NCBI RefSeq assembly: GCF_905475395.1
Contig: NC_058341.1
Span: forward strand, 73,467,597-73,531,596
Origin: Chrysoperla carnea
Lineage: Eukaryota; Arthropoda; Insecta; Neuroptera; Chrysopidae
DNA: 64,000 nt
Reading direction: 5' to 3'
The position numbers were made by a program, and so were the translations under genes. The notes under the pieces were generated by a model. The model was not told where the DNA came from. It saw nothing but the letters and a program-made list of their open reading frames with translations, and made no database searches. Below are positions 52,719-63,240 of the stretch, piece after piece (within the stretch, counting starts at the first letter, position 1; each line of letters starts with the position of its first letter).

Positions 52719-53492
52719 TAAATTATCTTACGTTATTTTATAGAAATAAAAAATATTTTCAAAATTACTTGAAACTTTGTATACTATAAACTTTTTATTC
52801 TACCGGCAGACAGCTTTTGCTATTGCTGGTATTAAATACTTTTTCTCCTACTGTTTTAAAGTTCAATTATTGTTTTTTTTTTTTAAGTAATGTTCTTCTT
52901 TTTCTTTTTTTGTACCCCATCTATTTCTTATGTAAATAAAGTATGTGTTTCATTCATTCATTCAACTTTTTATTCTGTTAACCTATGAATTAATTAAACT
53001 ACAAGATATTAAATTTCTACTTACCATTATAAAATCTGCCAAACAGTTGTATATAGCCCTGCATACCTCAGGCAAAAACCGTGAAAATGTGCTTCTTGGA
53101 ATTCTGTACAGTGCACTTAAGGTACCTATATTATCTCCAGTCGCTAGATATCGTAGCGTCATTTGCAGTTTTATTTTAGGGCTTAAAGCTTCTCGGAACC
53201 AAGTATCTTTTTTTCTTATCAACGGAGTTACTTTGTCTAGAAGATATGCGAATTGCTCCTCGTTCATTCTTAAATGATTTCTATACACCTCAGGATTTTC
53301 CTTTGCCCATTCTCTTAACAGGGTTGACGAAGCTCCCAGATTTGTCCTCCTTGAAACCCATGGCTTCACCCACCAACGTCTTTGAACACGTTTTCGTGAT
53401 ATAATAGCATTCAATTCATGCAGCAGTCCACGTGAAATTAAGGCAATGCCACTGCGTATAATTTTTTGATTTCTTCTTGAACGAGACATCAC
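51079..53492 (-). CDS. Harbinger transposase, DDE_Tnp_4 (two exons, 418 aa)
   Basis: Exon 1 (53,492-53,025) has a basic start (MMSRSRRNQKIIRSG), MNEEQFAYLLDKV and the helix-turn-helix-like TLSALYRIPRSTFSRFL. Splicing ATG|GTAAGT to TTACAG|GTG joins it in phase to exon 2 (51,864-51,079). The catalytic residues are intact: GAMDGKHV, GTNGRVNDAAVF and RRVVENTFGIL. The length is as expected for active members. Its 1.16-kb intron holds the second MADF exon in antisense and three copies of a 47-bp repeat. Frames are uninterrupted. Confidence 0.85.
51864..52003. repeat. Three tandem copies of a 47-bp unit
   Basis: ACCTGTAACAAGCAATAATT with ATTAGACAGTGTACATTATT recurs at about 51,863, 51,910 and 51,957. 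On the minus strand each unit includes a TTGTTACAG splice-acceptor sequence, so the transposase intron has three candidate acceptors; only the one at 51,865 abuts the coding exon. Confidence 0.85.
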
Positions 53493-53625
53493 TTTTCACA
53501 GACCAGTGAAACCAGCAAACTGTAGAAAATATGTAAACGAGGATGATCACCCTGGATGATTTCACTCTGAGTGATTCACTTTGGATGTACCTCAAAAGTG
53601 ATATAATGTAAACCCTACTTAATAG

Positions 53626-53755
53626 CAATTCTATTCATGAGGAAGCGGTCGGGCTAATGGGAATTGGTGAAGAAATTCTAAGGAGTATGGACTTCCTTCC
53701 ATACTCCATACTAAACAGATTGCAGAACAAAAGTATGGCATATTATGAAATATAA
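53626..53755 (+). pseudogene. Last exon of decayed ENGGD-type gene
   Basis: After the Harbinger the acceptor TTAATAG continues into SIHEEAVGLMGIGEEILRS, MDFLPYSILNRLQNK and a stop at 53,753. It is the homologue of 13,899-14,028 (IHEETKG..MGEEILKSLD), here without the internal stop. Removing the transposon restores an intact pyrimidine tract plus AG acceptor. Confidence 0.5.
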
Positions 53756-54251
53756 AAAAAAAAATAAAATGAGGATGCTAAATGGTATAAAAAAAAAAAC
53801 ATCAAAAAGTATGTAAAAATTAATCTTGTTTTTATTTTAATATATGCATTTTATTTTACAAATTATCATTAACCATTAAGGGAAAAGTGTTTTAAAGCGT
53901 GTTTTCATTAAAACTAATTTTTTTTTAAATTTACAGTGATACCAATAAAGTTATTGGGGCATCCTCATGTAAATATATATTATTCGCTTTGTAACCTTAC
54001 TAACATTTAATTTTTATTTTTTTTTTTTTGGTTTTGCAACTAACGTTAATTAAAAATTAAATAATATTATAGAAATAATAAATTTTTAATAATATTATAG
54101 AAATTATAAATTTTTAATAATATTATAAATATACCGAAAATGGCTAAGGATTATTGATTTATGGATTTACGGATATAAAATTATTTTTAATATTTTGTTT
54201 TATTATAGTATTCCGATACTATAATAAATGGATTAGTTCTGTTATCTTGTT
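53756..54251. other. AT-rich spacer
   Basis: No supported gene. TTTACAG at 53,930-53,937 could be another acceptor of the decayed gene. An imperfect tandem (AATAATATTATAGAAAT) lies near 54,060-54,130. Confidence 0.4.
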
Positions 54252-54412
54252 AAATTCATAAACACAGAACAAGCGCGATTACAAATTATATCAAAATCCA
54301 TAAAAAACTTCAGTAATATCGAGCATCGACTACTTGCCACTCAAGTTTACTTTTCTTTACAAACAAAAATCACCGACCATGTAGATAACATTATCCAATC
54401 AGTGCAATTGGC
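54252..54412 (+). pseudogene. Isolated fragment of errantivirus-type env
   Basis: About 160 bases are nearly identical to 58,499-58,658 inside the env gene (INTEQARLQIISKSI region), with two or three base changes. Both sides differ, so it is a detached copy lying ahead of the pol remnants. Confidence 0.7.
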
Positions 54413-54469
54413 ATTACTTCATTGCTAAAGTACTTGTGACTAACGACTCACAAAAGAAACAAAAAATAA

Positions 54470-54633
54470 TAATTTCACAGCCAATCCGCGCAGAACGCGT
54501 TAATAAAATTAGACATGTAGAACTTAACAACACTGAAAACGGGAACGCATACGATTACCAATTCGCTGTAGATAATGATATGTAATAATAGACAAAGATG
54601 AAGTGACTCGACAAATAAACGAGATGTTAGAAA
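54470..54633 (+). pseudogene. Start of a gypsy-type pol, broken by an insertion
   Basis: Codons for SQPIRAERVNKIRHVELNN are followed, after two stops and a shift, by DKDEVTRQINEMLEKLLYLQ, which is the usual lead-in to the RT domain of gypsy-like elements ('ItRQInEML'). The RT palm itself is absent; the next pol sequence (RNase H) starts at about 56,510. Confidence 0.6.
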
Positions 54634-56252
54634 AACTTTTGTATTTGCAATTTTTTCACATAACCTCAAAATTTAGGTGAAAAATTCAAAAAACCAAGTT
54701 TTTGGTTTTTTATTTATATCTTTTTCAAAAAAAAATTTTTTTTCTACGAAATTTGTTGAAAACTTACCTTATTATGTCCCAAATACACTGTAATTTATTT
54801 GATTAAAAATATTTATTTTTTCGCTTCATTTTAACTTAATATCAAAAAAGCACCCTAATTTTCAATCGAAAATTCTGACGTCAAAATATCAGCTTTTTTC
54901 AAAAAGTTTGGGGGATTTTTGTTCGTTGAAAAATCTACTTTCTGATGGTGTATAAAAAAATATACATTAAGTACTATAGGAAATATTCTTAGAAAATACA
55001 AAAAATTGAAAAAACCTCAAATTCGAAAATTTTTTGTTTAATCATTATGTACAATTTTGAGATATTTATTAAAATTTACACTTTAATTACTCAAAAAACG
55101 TAAGATTTCATGTTTTATTAATAAACGAAAAAATTGCAAATTAAAATATACTTCTATAATTAACAAACAAATAAGTTAATAAAGTTAATATTTAATAAGA
55201 CATCTACAATATTTTGAAAAAGTTGTAGAATGTTCTTTAAATAATATTTGTAGATGCCTATTTGTTGCTGTTTTAAGATAATTTATATACCTGAGTGACC
55301 TTCGGTGAATTTAAGCCCATTGTAAGTTATTTCATTGGGAAGTGGGGACGCACCTAGGAGGGTCTGGGCCTTACTACATACCTGCTATTTCGTAGCAGCT
55401 GTTTTTATCTAACGAGAAAAACAAGGACAAAATAATTAAAAGTTTAATGAAAAGATTACAGTCACAAGGATTTTCCTGTAAACAAGTTGAAGAAGATGCA
55501 GATGCCGACATAACTAAGACCTCGATAGAAGTTGTCAGAGATACTAATAAAACTGTTATAGTTGTGGGTCAAGATATTGATCTTTTGGTTCTTTTAAATC
55601 AATTAAATTCAAATAATCATGACATTTATTTTCTCAAACCAGGCTCTGGAAATGGAAAGGATCTATTTTTCACGTCTAATAGTTTCAAACATGAATCCTT
55701 CAAAAATGTTGTTGCATTTCTGCATTGTTTTTCTGGTTGCGATACAACATCTGGATTTGCCGGAAAAGGAAAGAAAAGTATCGTTAATTCTATATTAGAC
55801 GCGAAAAATTTGTCAAATTTGGCCAATGTTTTTTACAAAAAAGATGAAAGTAAAGAAAATATAAAAAAAAATGGATTTCAATTTTTTGCATTTTCTAAGA
55901 ATATTTCTTATAGTAATGTAAATTTTTTTTTTTTTTTTACACCATCAGAAAGTAGATATTTCAACGAACAAAAAGCCCCAAAACTTTTGGAAAAAAGATA
56001 TTTTGACGTCAGAATTTTCGATTGAAAATTAGGGTGCTCTTTTGATATTAAGTTAAAATGAAGCGAAAAAATAAATATTTTTAATCAAATAAATTACAGT
56101 GAATTTGGGACATAATAAGGTAAGTTTTCACTAAATTTCGTAGAAAAAAAAATTTTTTTGAAAAAGATATAAATAAAAAACCAAAAACTTGGTTTTTTGA
56201 ATTTTTCACCTAAATTTTGAGGTTATGTGAAAAAATTGCAAATACAAAAGTT
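54634..56252. mobile_element. Element with 320-bp inverted ends and a PIN/FEN-like frame
   Basis: AACTTTTGTATTTGCAATTT at 54,634 and its complement ending at 56,252 define arms that extend inward to about 54,960 and 55,930 with good identity. Between them is the frame at 55,447. The arms are AT-rich with long T and A runs. I could not assign the superfamily. The flanking pol sequence shows that it sits within, or replaced part of, an LTR retroelement. Confidence 0.6.
55447..56025 (+). CDS. PIN/FEN1-like domain protein of repeated arthropod type
   Basis: ATG begins MKRLQSQGFSCKQVEEDADA, followed by VIVVGQDIDLLVLLNQL, DIYFLKPGSG and FLHCFSGCDTTSGFAGKGKK. The pattern 'eaDaD...GxDxDLLVLL...GCDTTS..GKGK' with repeated Asp residues resembles a PIN/FEN-type metal-binding nuclease domain that is common in multicopy arthropod proteins. 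The frame may begin upstream (codons NEKNKDKIIKSL are open before the ATG). From about 55,925 the frame runs into the right inverted arm, so the C-terminus is element end sequence. Activity is not shown. Confidence 0.5.
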   Translation: MKRLQSQGFSCKQVEEDADADITKTSIEVVRDTNKTVIVVGQDIDLLVLLNQLNSNNHDIYFLKPGSGNGKDLFFTSNSFKHESFKNVVAFLHCFSGCDTTSGFAGKGKKSIVNSILDAKNLSNLANVFYKKDESKENIKKNGFQFFAFSKNISYSNVNFFFFFTPSESRYFNEQKAPKLLEKRYFDVRIFD

Positions 56253-56510
56253 GTAGATCTTTTTATTGCCTACAACTTTGCTATTTAACTTTTTTCCATA
56301 GGACTTGTAGTTTTGACGGAAATCAAGAAAAACTATTTTTTACTCTTAAAAACTCACCCCCTCCCACTTCCCGAACTCGGATCGACCGTAATTTATTTTT
56401 CCTTTCATTTTGATCATATCCCCTTCTTTTTCTAATGGGTTTCATCCTACTGTAATTTTTTTTGGTTTCAAAAATTATCTACCCTGGTCTAACTTAACAA
56501 ATCTGAATGT

Positions 56511-58140
56511 AATTACTCCACGATAGAGAAAGAATTACTAGCCATTGTATGGGCATGTAAAACTTTCAGACCCTACTTGTATGGAAGCAAATTTAGAATT
56601 TTAACAGATCACAAACCTCTAAAATGGGTTCATTCCCTCAAAGAACCTAATTCGAAATTAACTAGATGGATGATTAAAATCTCCGAGTATGATTTTTCTA
56701 TCGATTACAAACCTGGTAAACAAAATACCAATGCAGATGCATTATCTCGCATACAACTAAATAACAACGAAACTCACTCTGTTGATGCTGAAATATCTAC
56801 TCAACATTCAGCCGATGAAAACCTCTATAAAGGCATACCTATAGCAGAAAGAGCCTTAAATGAATTCAACAATCAAATAATATTTAAAAAAACCATCAGT
56901 AACAAACATTCTAATCTTTCATTTTTTCTAAATACTAGAAAACGACAAGTATTTGAAAATCCCCACTTTAAAAACGAATTAATCACGAATATTATCAAAC
57001 AATACTTTTCGCCTAATAAAGTAAACGCTGTCTACACAGACAACGAAACTTTTTCTACAATAACAAACATTCATAAAGAATACTTTCAAAATTATAAAAT
57101 AATACGTTGCACTAAAATACTTGAAGACATTGAAAATATCGACGAACAATCCCAACTCATAAAAGACTATCTATATCACGATATATCTATACACAGAGGT
57201 ATCGATGAGACATTACAACACTTAAAGAGACGATATTATTTCGATAATATGAAACAAAAAATAACGACATACATAAATTCGCGTGAAGTTTGTGCTCAAG
57301 CAAAATATGAAAGACATCCCCTAAAACTTAAACAAAATCAAACCGAACAAGCAACAAGGCCCTTCGAAATACTACATACAGACCTTTTCTTTGTTGAAAA
57401 ATCTATCTACTTATCTATCATAGATAAATTTTCTAAATTTCTTGAACTAATACCCTTGCCATCTAAATATGGTATAGAAGTATTAAAAGGACTTAGACAA
57501 TACCTAGCTAGACACGGAATACCATCTAAAATATTTCATGAGCCTGGATTAGAATTCGAAAACATTAATTTTAAAGAATTCTTGCACATCTACCAAATTA
57601 CGAACCATACTACTTGTGCTAGAACATCACAAGGAAACGCACCAATTGAAAGATCTCACTCTTCAATTGTAGAAGCATTAAAAGTACTACGAGTTAAGAA
57701 AGAAAACTTATCTCAAGACGAAATGGTCACATTAGCCGTCCTGACCTATAACAATTCAATTCATTCTGCTACTAAATTAACTCCTTTCGAAGTAATCAAT
57801 GGTATAAGAGAAAACTCGTTAATTGAACCTAAGACTAATAAAGCCCTTAACGATTACAATTCCCATCATCTAAATGAATCAAAACTAATTCAAGATTTAA
57901 TAAAACAAAATAACCAAAATTTACTCAAAAGAATCGAAAAGAAAAACGAAATAACCCACCTACACCAGTAGAAGGACAAACAACCTACGTAAAAGTTAAC
58001 CAAAGAAATTCTAAGTTACTACCAACCTTTAACAAAGTTAAAGCACAAAAGGATAAAAAGTTAGCCTTTACAACCAATAATAATAGGAAGTATCATAAAT
58101 TGAAAATTAAAACGCGAAAATCTTCTTTGCAGGTTCGCAA
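56511..58140 (+). pseudogene. Gypsy-type RNase H and integrase
   Basis: The RNase H end has STIEKELLAIVWACKTFRPY, then ILTDHKPLKWVHSL and ADALSRI. The integrase part starts with a zinc-binding region in which the expected finger is weak (HRGIDETLQHL, NSREVCAQAK). The core has HTDLFF (first Asp), FHEPGLEFEN where the second catalytic Asp is expected but Glu-Pro is found, and QGNAPIERSH (Glu). The frame from 56,577 is open for 464 codons to 57,971, and the C-terminal tail continues one frame over to about 58,140. Loss of the second Asp suggests an inactive integrase. Confidence 0.8.
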
Positions 58141-59605
58141 TGGCGACCAGCCAACAAATAGAATTTCATGACTTGACGCATACACAAGGACTACTAGCAC
58201 TTAACTTAGGAAAAACCCTGGTAACCACCAAATACAATAATCTTATCCAGATAGTATGCTCAAAATCTATTAGATAAAGTTTACTCAGTTAAAATAAATC
58301 ACCGACATACCCGTGAATTAATAGACGGATAAGGTAGTGTAATTAAAAAAATTACCGGAAATATGGAAAATGACGACGCTCTAGAAATAAACAAACAGAT
58401 ACGCAATTTACAAGACAATTCCCTTTTGACTCGAGACTCAATTAACAATCAATATAAACTAAACTCTCAAATGATCCAACGTTTCTCGAACATCACTAAA
58501 TTCATAAACACAGAACAAGCGCGATTACAAATTATATCAAAATCTATAAATAACTTCAGTAATATCGAGCATCGACTACTTGCCACTCAAGTTTACTTTT
58601 CTTTACAAACCCAAATCACCGACCATGTAGATAACATTATCCAATCAGTGCAATTGGCACAACTTGGCTTGTTATCAAAACACATTTTAAATAAAAATGA
58701 ATTATCACTTGTTAAAAGCAAACTCCCACAAATCATTCAAAATTATAATGACCAACAAATTTATGAAATCCTAGAATTAAAAGCGTATTTCAATAACACT
58801 AACCTAATTTTTGCTGAACAAATCCCACAAATGACCAATGAATCATACACAACCTACAGACTAAGACCTCTACTCACAAATCATAGTACAATAATTATCC
58901 CAAAATCCAACTACCTGCTCCTTAATCAAAAACAATATTCATTCGTAACCAAACCTTGCAAGCAGATAGAACAACTCCATATGTGTAAACAATTACAATT
59001 ACAAAATAACTCAATTAATACTTGCGAAGTAAAAATCCTACAAAACGAACCAGCGCAATGCACGTTACATCACACTGTCGAAACAAATTTCATAGAAGAA
59101 ATCGAAAGTAACCACATAATTGCTTACGTTAATAAACCTATAAATATTAAAAAATACAACCTGCGGAAAAAATATCACCAAATTTACTGGAAAACTGTAT
59201 ATCCATTACAACAAATGTATGGTTATTATTAATGGTATAATTTATGGAACCATCTCATCAAGTATTTCTACTTATAAATTGGAACAAATAATCTACAACA
59301 ACATGGAAATAACGCAATTATCCAACGATTCTACACTGGATGTATTAAACTTAAAAACTCTAGAAAACACAAATGAACTGGAACTCATCAAATATCAACA
59401 TTATACTCATATTTCTACAAATATTATTATCTTAATTATTTTTCTTATTTCAACATTTATTTTTAGTTATATTAAAAATTATAAAAATAGAAAGAATCGT
59501 GCTAGAATTATCGAAAAGATAAAATATACGCCTTCAGCACCCCAAGAGCCTGTGGAGCTTACACAAAAAGCCCCAATAACTTTTCTGTTCAAAGCTCCAT
59601 CTTAA
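58140..59605 (+). pseudogene. env gene of errantivirus type (broken)
   Basis: A TTCTTTGCAG acceptor lies just before ATGGCGACC at 58,140, as expected for an env made from a spliced RNA. The first part stops at about 58,274. A long frame from 58,363 to 59,232 (289 residues) is a coiled, helix-rich ectodomain with Cys residues in the second half. It is followed one frame over by 59,219-59,605, with a membrane segment (TNIIILIIFLISTFIFSYI) and a basic cytoplasmic tail ending in KAPS. This matches the layout of gypsy-env/baculovirus F-like proteins. Frame breaks make it nonfunctional. Confidence 0.75.
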
Positions 59606-59930
59606 GGAGGGAGGAGTTATATATCCTAGTTCACCTATATTATTAATTAGTATACTTATATAAAAGATATCAAGGACGTTATAAACAAATATGCCATGAC
59701 GTATTTTATCCACATCATTTAGAAACAGCTTTCTAAAAACATCCCTATTAAAAACTGCATTCCAATCTATACGATACTTTCTAAAACATACCAAAATTTA
59801 GTATATAAGCCATCGTTAGATTGTAGCGCCATAGATTGTAGCGAACTAGCGATAGAATTATAAGTTGTATAATTGTTATTGAATTTAAATTAAAATAAGT
59901 TTTAACATTGTAACATTTAAAAGATGTTGT
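59604..59930 (+). repeat. Polypurine tract and 3' LTR
   Basis: AAGGAGGGAGGAG at about 59,604-59,615 is followed by AGTTATATATCC, the probable LTR start. The LTR has a TATA box (AGTATATAAGCC near 59,810) and ends near AAGTTTTAACATT at about 59,910-59,920. No second LTR is present to fix the exact borders. Confidence 0.55.
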
Positions 59931-60148
59931 CATTGACAGTTTTTATGATAATGTAACAATACTTCATGATATTAGCATTGCCATTAGTGGATTTTGTGGC
60001 ATACCATTTGTTTCAGATCCTTTTTTTGATATTGTTGATGTTCCCGATCATTAAAAATTGTTTTGATCAAGCTATTAACTATCATTGTTTTGATCATAAC
60101 TTGTTTGTTTATAATGAAGTTAATGTACCTGAAACGTTTACGTTGTAA
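59924..60148 (+). pseudogene. Possible coding fragment, unknown
   Basis: One frame reads DVVIDSFYDNVTILHDISIA and GFCGIPFVSDPFFDIVDVPD before TAA. The following codons in another frame read NCFDQAINYHCFDHNLFVYN and VPETFTL-stop. The residue mix is protein-like, but there is no start, promoter or recognised family. Confidence 0.25.
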
Positions 60149-60432
60149 TCTGGCCAACAATTAATAGTATGCACTGAAATTGAAAGTGCTCTTCCTTATT
60201 TGTTTCAGTCTGAATTGCAATTAAATATCATTACTTTTTAAATACATAACGTCAATATTTTTGAATAGCTCTGATTATTAATAGGGGAAGGTGGGGGGTA
60301 AGACGGGGTAGCGAGGTAAGATGAGGTATCATCAAAACTGATGATACAATGTAGCTAGAAATGTTTTCCAGTGTTGACATTGTGATTTTGTTTTTTTAAA
60401 TTTTAAGAAGTTAGATCTAATTTTTGACGTAG
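60149..60432. other. Non-coding with a G-rich GGTAAGA motif
   Basis: GGGGTAAGACGGGGTAGCGA and GGTAAGATGAGGTATCAT at 60,296-60,332 form an imperfect direct repeat, possibly the tip of a DNA transposon. No gene. Confidence 0.4.
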
Positions 60433-60918
60433 ATAGATAAATAAGGCTTCGAAAAAAAACAAAACGCATATTTTGGCCTCAATTTCAGCTATACATAAAA
60501 AATATATGATTTTAAGCTTATTTTTTGACATTAATTTTGAATTTTGATATTTAAATTATGAAATGTTTTTTGATATTTAAATTAGGAAAATTTCATTTAA
60601 TATTTATCTTTTAGTAAATTATATGATAAATTTTTGTCAATAATACATTTGGAAAATCAAAACATTATAAACTTGGTCTTCAAGAATTTCATCTTGAAGA
60701 TTTTCGTCATAGTGCCCATTTTTCAAATTTAGATCAGATAAAAATGAAAATAATGAAATAAAAACTCTTAAAAAAACCTAAAAGATTAACATTTCATAAT
60801 TTAAATATGAAAATTCAAAATTAATGTCAAAAAATGAGATTAAAATCATATATTTTTTATGTGTAGCTGAAATTGAGGCCAAAATATGCGTTTTGTTTTT
60901 TTCGAAGCCTTATCTATC
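60433..60918. repeat. Foldback repeat with 130-bp inverted arms
   Basis: The left arm, 60,433-60,570 (AAGGCTTCGAA, AACGCATATTTTGGCCTCAA, TTTCAGCTA), is inverted at about 60,788-60,918. The 200-base spacer has no coding capacity. Probably a MITE-like element. Confidence 0.7.
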
Positions 60919-61780
60919 GAAAACGGTGAGGTTTAGCAAAAAATACTTACGAGTCCAAAGTATTTAGAATGGCCCAAAATAAAATGGCATGTAGTTTTCA
61001 AATCAAATTTTTAACCAAAACCACAAAATAATCTTCATTTTCGTCAATTACGAATTTTTGGCAAAAAAAAGTTTTTTTTTTTCAAACGCTTATATATCAA
61101 AGAGGATCAGATTAAGTGAAAATTGGCAAGAGTACAAAAATGCTTAAAATAGTCTAATTTATAATATCTAAGAACTTTTATATTAAATTTCTGACTCGAA
61201 CCACGAAATAATCTTTATTTTCGCTAAAAACGAATTTTCGGAAAAAATCCGCAATTTTTTTTTTTTCAATTGCTTATATCTCGAAAACGTTGAGGTTAAG
61301 TAAAAAATGTGTATCCAAAAATGTTTAAAATTGTCCAAACTATAAAATCCAATCGTTTTTTTTAAATGTTTAATAAAGACAACATGGTGCCCGGGAGTAG
61401 GGAACTTCTGCCCCGCCGCATGGGCGTAAATCAAAAAATCACAAGTACTCACCTATATGATATTTTTCAGTACACTCAGACAAACATTTTTCACCGGCTC
61501 CCATAAAAATCTACTGACGAGCAGAGAATTCCTCAGTTAGGCGGTTTTTTTGGTTTCATTTCCTCGATTAATAGATCTCGTCGAAATAAAAATATAATTT
61601 TAATGTTTAACTCAATTGAAAAAACATTAGGCCGAATTCTGTTTTTCGAAATATGAATTTTCATTGTAGATAGCCCGTATGGGCTAAAAGAAAAGCTTTA
61701 ATACCAATAATGCTGAAACATCGTGAAAAATGCAAAATAACATATATTAAGTATGATCAGTTTATAGTGGAAAACTTCCC
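60919..61780. other. Non-coding, repeats of a 'CTTATAT.TC.AA' word
   Basis: Short related segments recur (GCTTATATATCAAAGAGGAT at 61,087; GCTTATATCTCGAAAACGTT at 61,272; also near 60,908), each followed by a G-A-G-T-T-A-A-type word, suggesting a degenerate tandem with a period of about 180 bases. The 61,183-61,452 minus frame does not look like a gene. Confidence 0.4.
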
Positions 61781-62015
61781 AATTCCTCGAGGATAACGGA
61801 AGTACTTGCCAGTGCTAAGAAGCGGGTCAAGGAAATTGAAACAACGGCCGAAAACAACGCCAAACGACATGTTGCGGGAAAGAAAACCAACTAGCCTCCT
61901 AGAACTCCCTTACACAATAGCAACCAGCGGAAATAAGTGTATTAAAATGTTTCTTTTGGAACTGCGATGGTATAAGCCATTTTTTTTTAAATATAGATCA
62001 AAAACAACAAATTAA
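61781..62015 (+). pseudogene. Possible basic coding fragment
   Basis: An alternative start opens 69 codons (61,806-62,015) with PVLRSGSRKLKQRP and RERKPTSLLELPY. The base composition is richer in G and C than around it, which suggests a fragment of a transposon gene. No family is recognised. Confidence 0.25.
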
Positions 62016-62402
62016 ATTTCGATGAATGTTTTCGTCGATGAAGGAATTCGTTTTTGTTAAAAAATTTGATGAACTTTTGTTGGCACATTTATGGTTTCTT
62101 GTATGCATCGCTAATGAATTTTCATTGTTAATTTTTTATTGTTAATCATTCTTCTCAAATTTATGTTGCTAATTTAAATTCTATCAAACTTTTATTTTTT
62201 GTTAAGCATTTTTCTTAAATTTTATTGTTAATCTAAATTCTGTGAAATCGTTTGCGATGATTCATAAAAATATTTGATAAGATACCAACTCCTGTAATGC
62301 CTTCGGGCTAAATACATATTTATTATTATTATTATTATACATATAATTAAAACTCGGGAAAATTCGGTAAATATATATTTTAACAAATATTTTATTTGAT
62401 AT
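62016..62402. other. Non-coding with LINE 3' tail
   Basis: CTCCTGTAATGCCTTCGGGC followed by TAAATACATATTT and (ATT)6 at about 62,285-62,337 has the form of the 3' end of an insect LINE with a simple-repeat tail. No gene. Confidence 0.45.
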
Positions 62403-62450
62403 AAAAACAATTGCCACTTGAAAAAACATTTTCAAGTGGCAATTGTTTTT
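62403..62450. repeat. Perfect 22-bp inverted repeat, 4-base loop
   Basis: AAAAACAATTGCCACTTGAA plus AA is exactly inverted after the loop AACA. The stem is fully paired. Confidence 0.9.
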
Positions 62451-63240
62451 CCCAGTATGAATTCGTTTGCGTTTCAATAAAAAATTATAGTTTTACCACA
62501 GTTCTCACATAAATGTAATTTTTCTGTTGTAAATTAAATTTTTTATTCACTTATAATTAGTTTTTTTAGCTTTTAACTTCTCATCCTTAATAAACATCGT
62601 ATTAATACACAAAAATTTAATCTTCCTTTTTTTATAAATTTTCTTTTAATTTTAACACTGAACACTGTAAAACTTATTGTAGGGGTACGCCATTTATAGG
62701 GTTTTACCACAGTTTTGATTTCAGAAGAATACTAATTAATTATCGATTAATTACATCAATAATTGTTAATTCTATGTTCCACAAAATAATAATTATATAA
62801 AAAATATATCTAACAAAACGTTTTAAATTTATAATTTTTGGGCGGAAACAACATATGTTACCAACATAATCTTCGATAATATTTCATTGTATAATATCAA
62901 CGATTTCTCTAGCATAATTAGATGCTTGACCATTGATGTTAGTGCTAAAGTTGGATCCCTACAAACACCTTTGTATTATGTAGTCGAATATACGCAATAA
63001 AAAATAACTATTTACTTTTCTTTATAATTGAACATTCACTTAACACAGTAATGTTTGATATGTAGCTTCTACGTGACTTGTATGTTTCTAGTACAAGTAC
63101 ACAGTACACTATAAAATACAAGAATTGAAAAAAGATTTCTAAGCTTTTTACTGTCGCAAACTGTAAACTTAACTTGTATTCTGTGTTCAAAAAAAAATTT
63201 TTTTTTGTTTGTAATCTAATACTACCAACAATATTTCCAT
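62451..63240. other. Non-coding AT-rich region
   Basis: No gene seen. TGTCGCAAACTGTAAACTTA near 63,150 resembles the end of the following satellite (TTCGCAAACTGCAAACACTA at 63,969), so the satellite may start here. Confidence 0.4.

Larger units (their letters stand above)
50086..53618. mobile_element. PIF/Harbinger transposon, 3.5 kb
   Basis: The ends share an inverted sequence (TTTACATT..TCACTTTTGA, imperfect) and are flanked by TTAA at 50,082-50,085 and 53,619-53,622, consistent with the TTA-type target duplication of this superfamily. It carries the usual two genes, a Myb/MADF-like DNA-binding protein (+) and a DDE transposase (-), both with intact frames after splicing. Multiple copies of a TCATC/GATGA-rich motif lie inside each end. 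It looks young and possibly autonomous. Confidence 0.85.
56490..59930 (+). mobile_element. Errantivirus-like LTR element, 3' half
   Basis: Order: RNase H, integrase, env, polypurine tract, one LTR. The 5' LTR, gag and RT core are not in the window. Several frame breaks make it defective. Confidence 0.85.

Noticed and set aside
59534..59794. Minus-strand frame over the env end and LTR
   Set aside because: It is antisense to the env tail and the LTR with no motif.
61183..61452. 89-residue minus-strand frame
   Set aside because: It crosses non-coding repeats with poly-T runs, and its composition is like random AT-rich DNA.
62228..62477. Two overlapping minus-strand frames near the hairpin
   Set aside because: They span the LINE tail repeat and the perfect hairpin, so the open length is due to low complexity.
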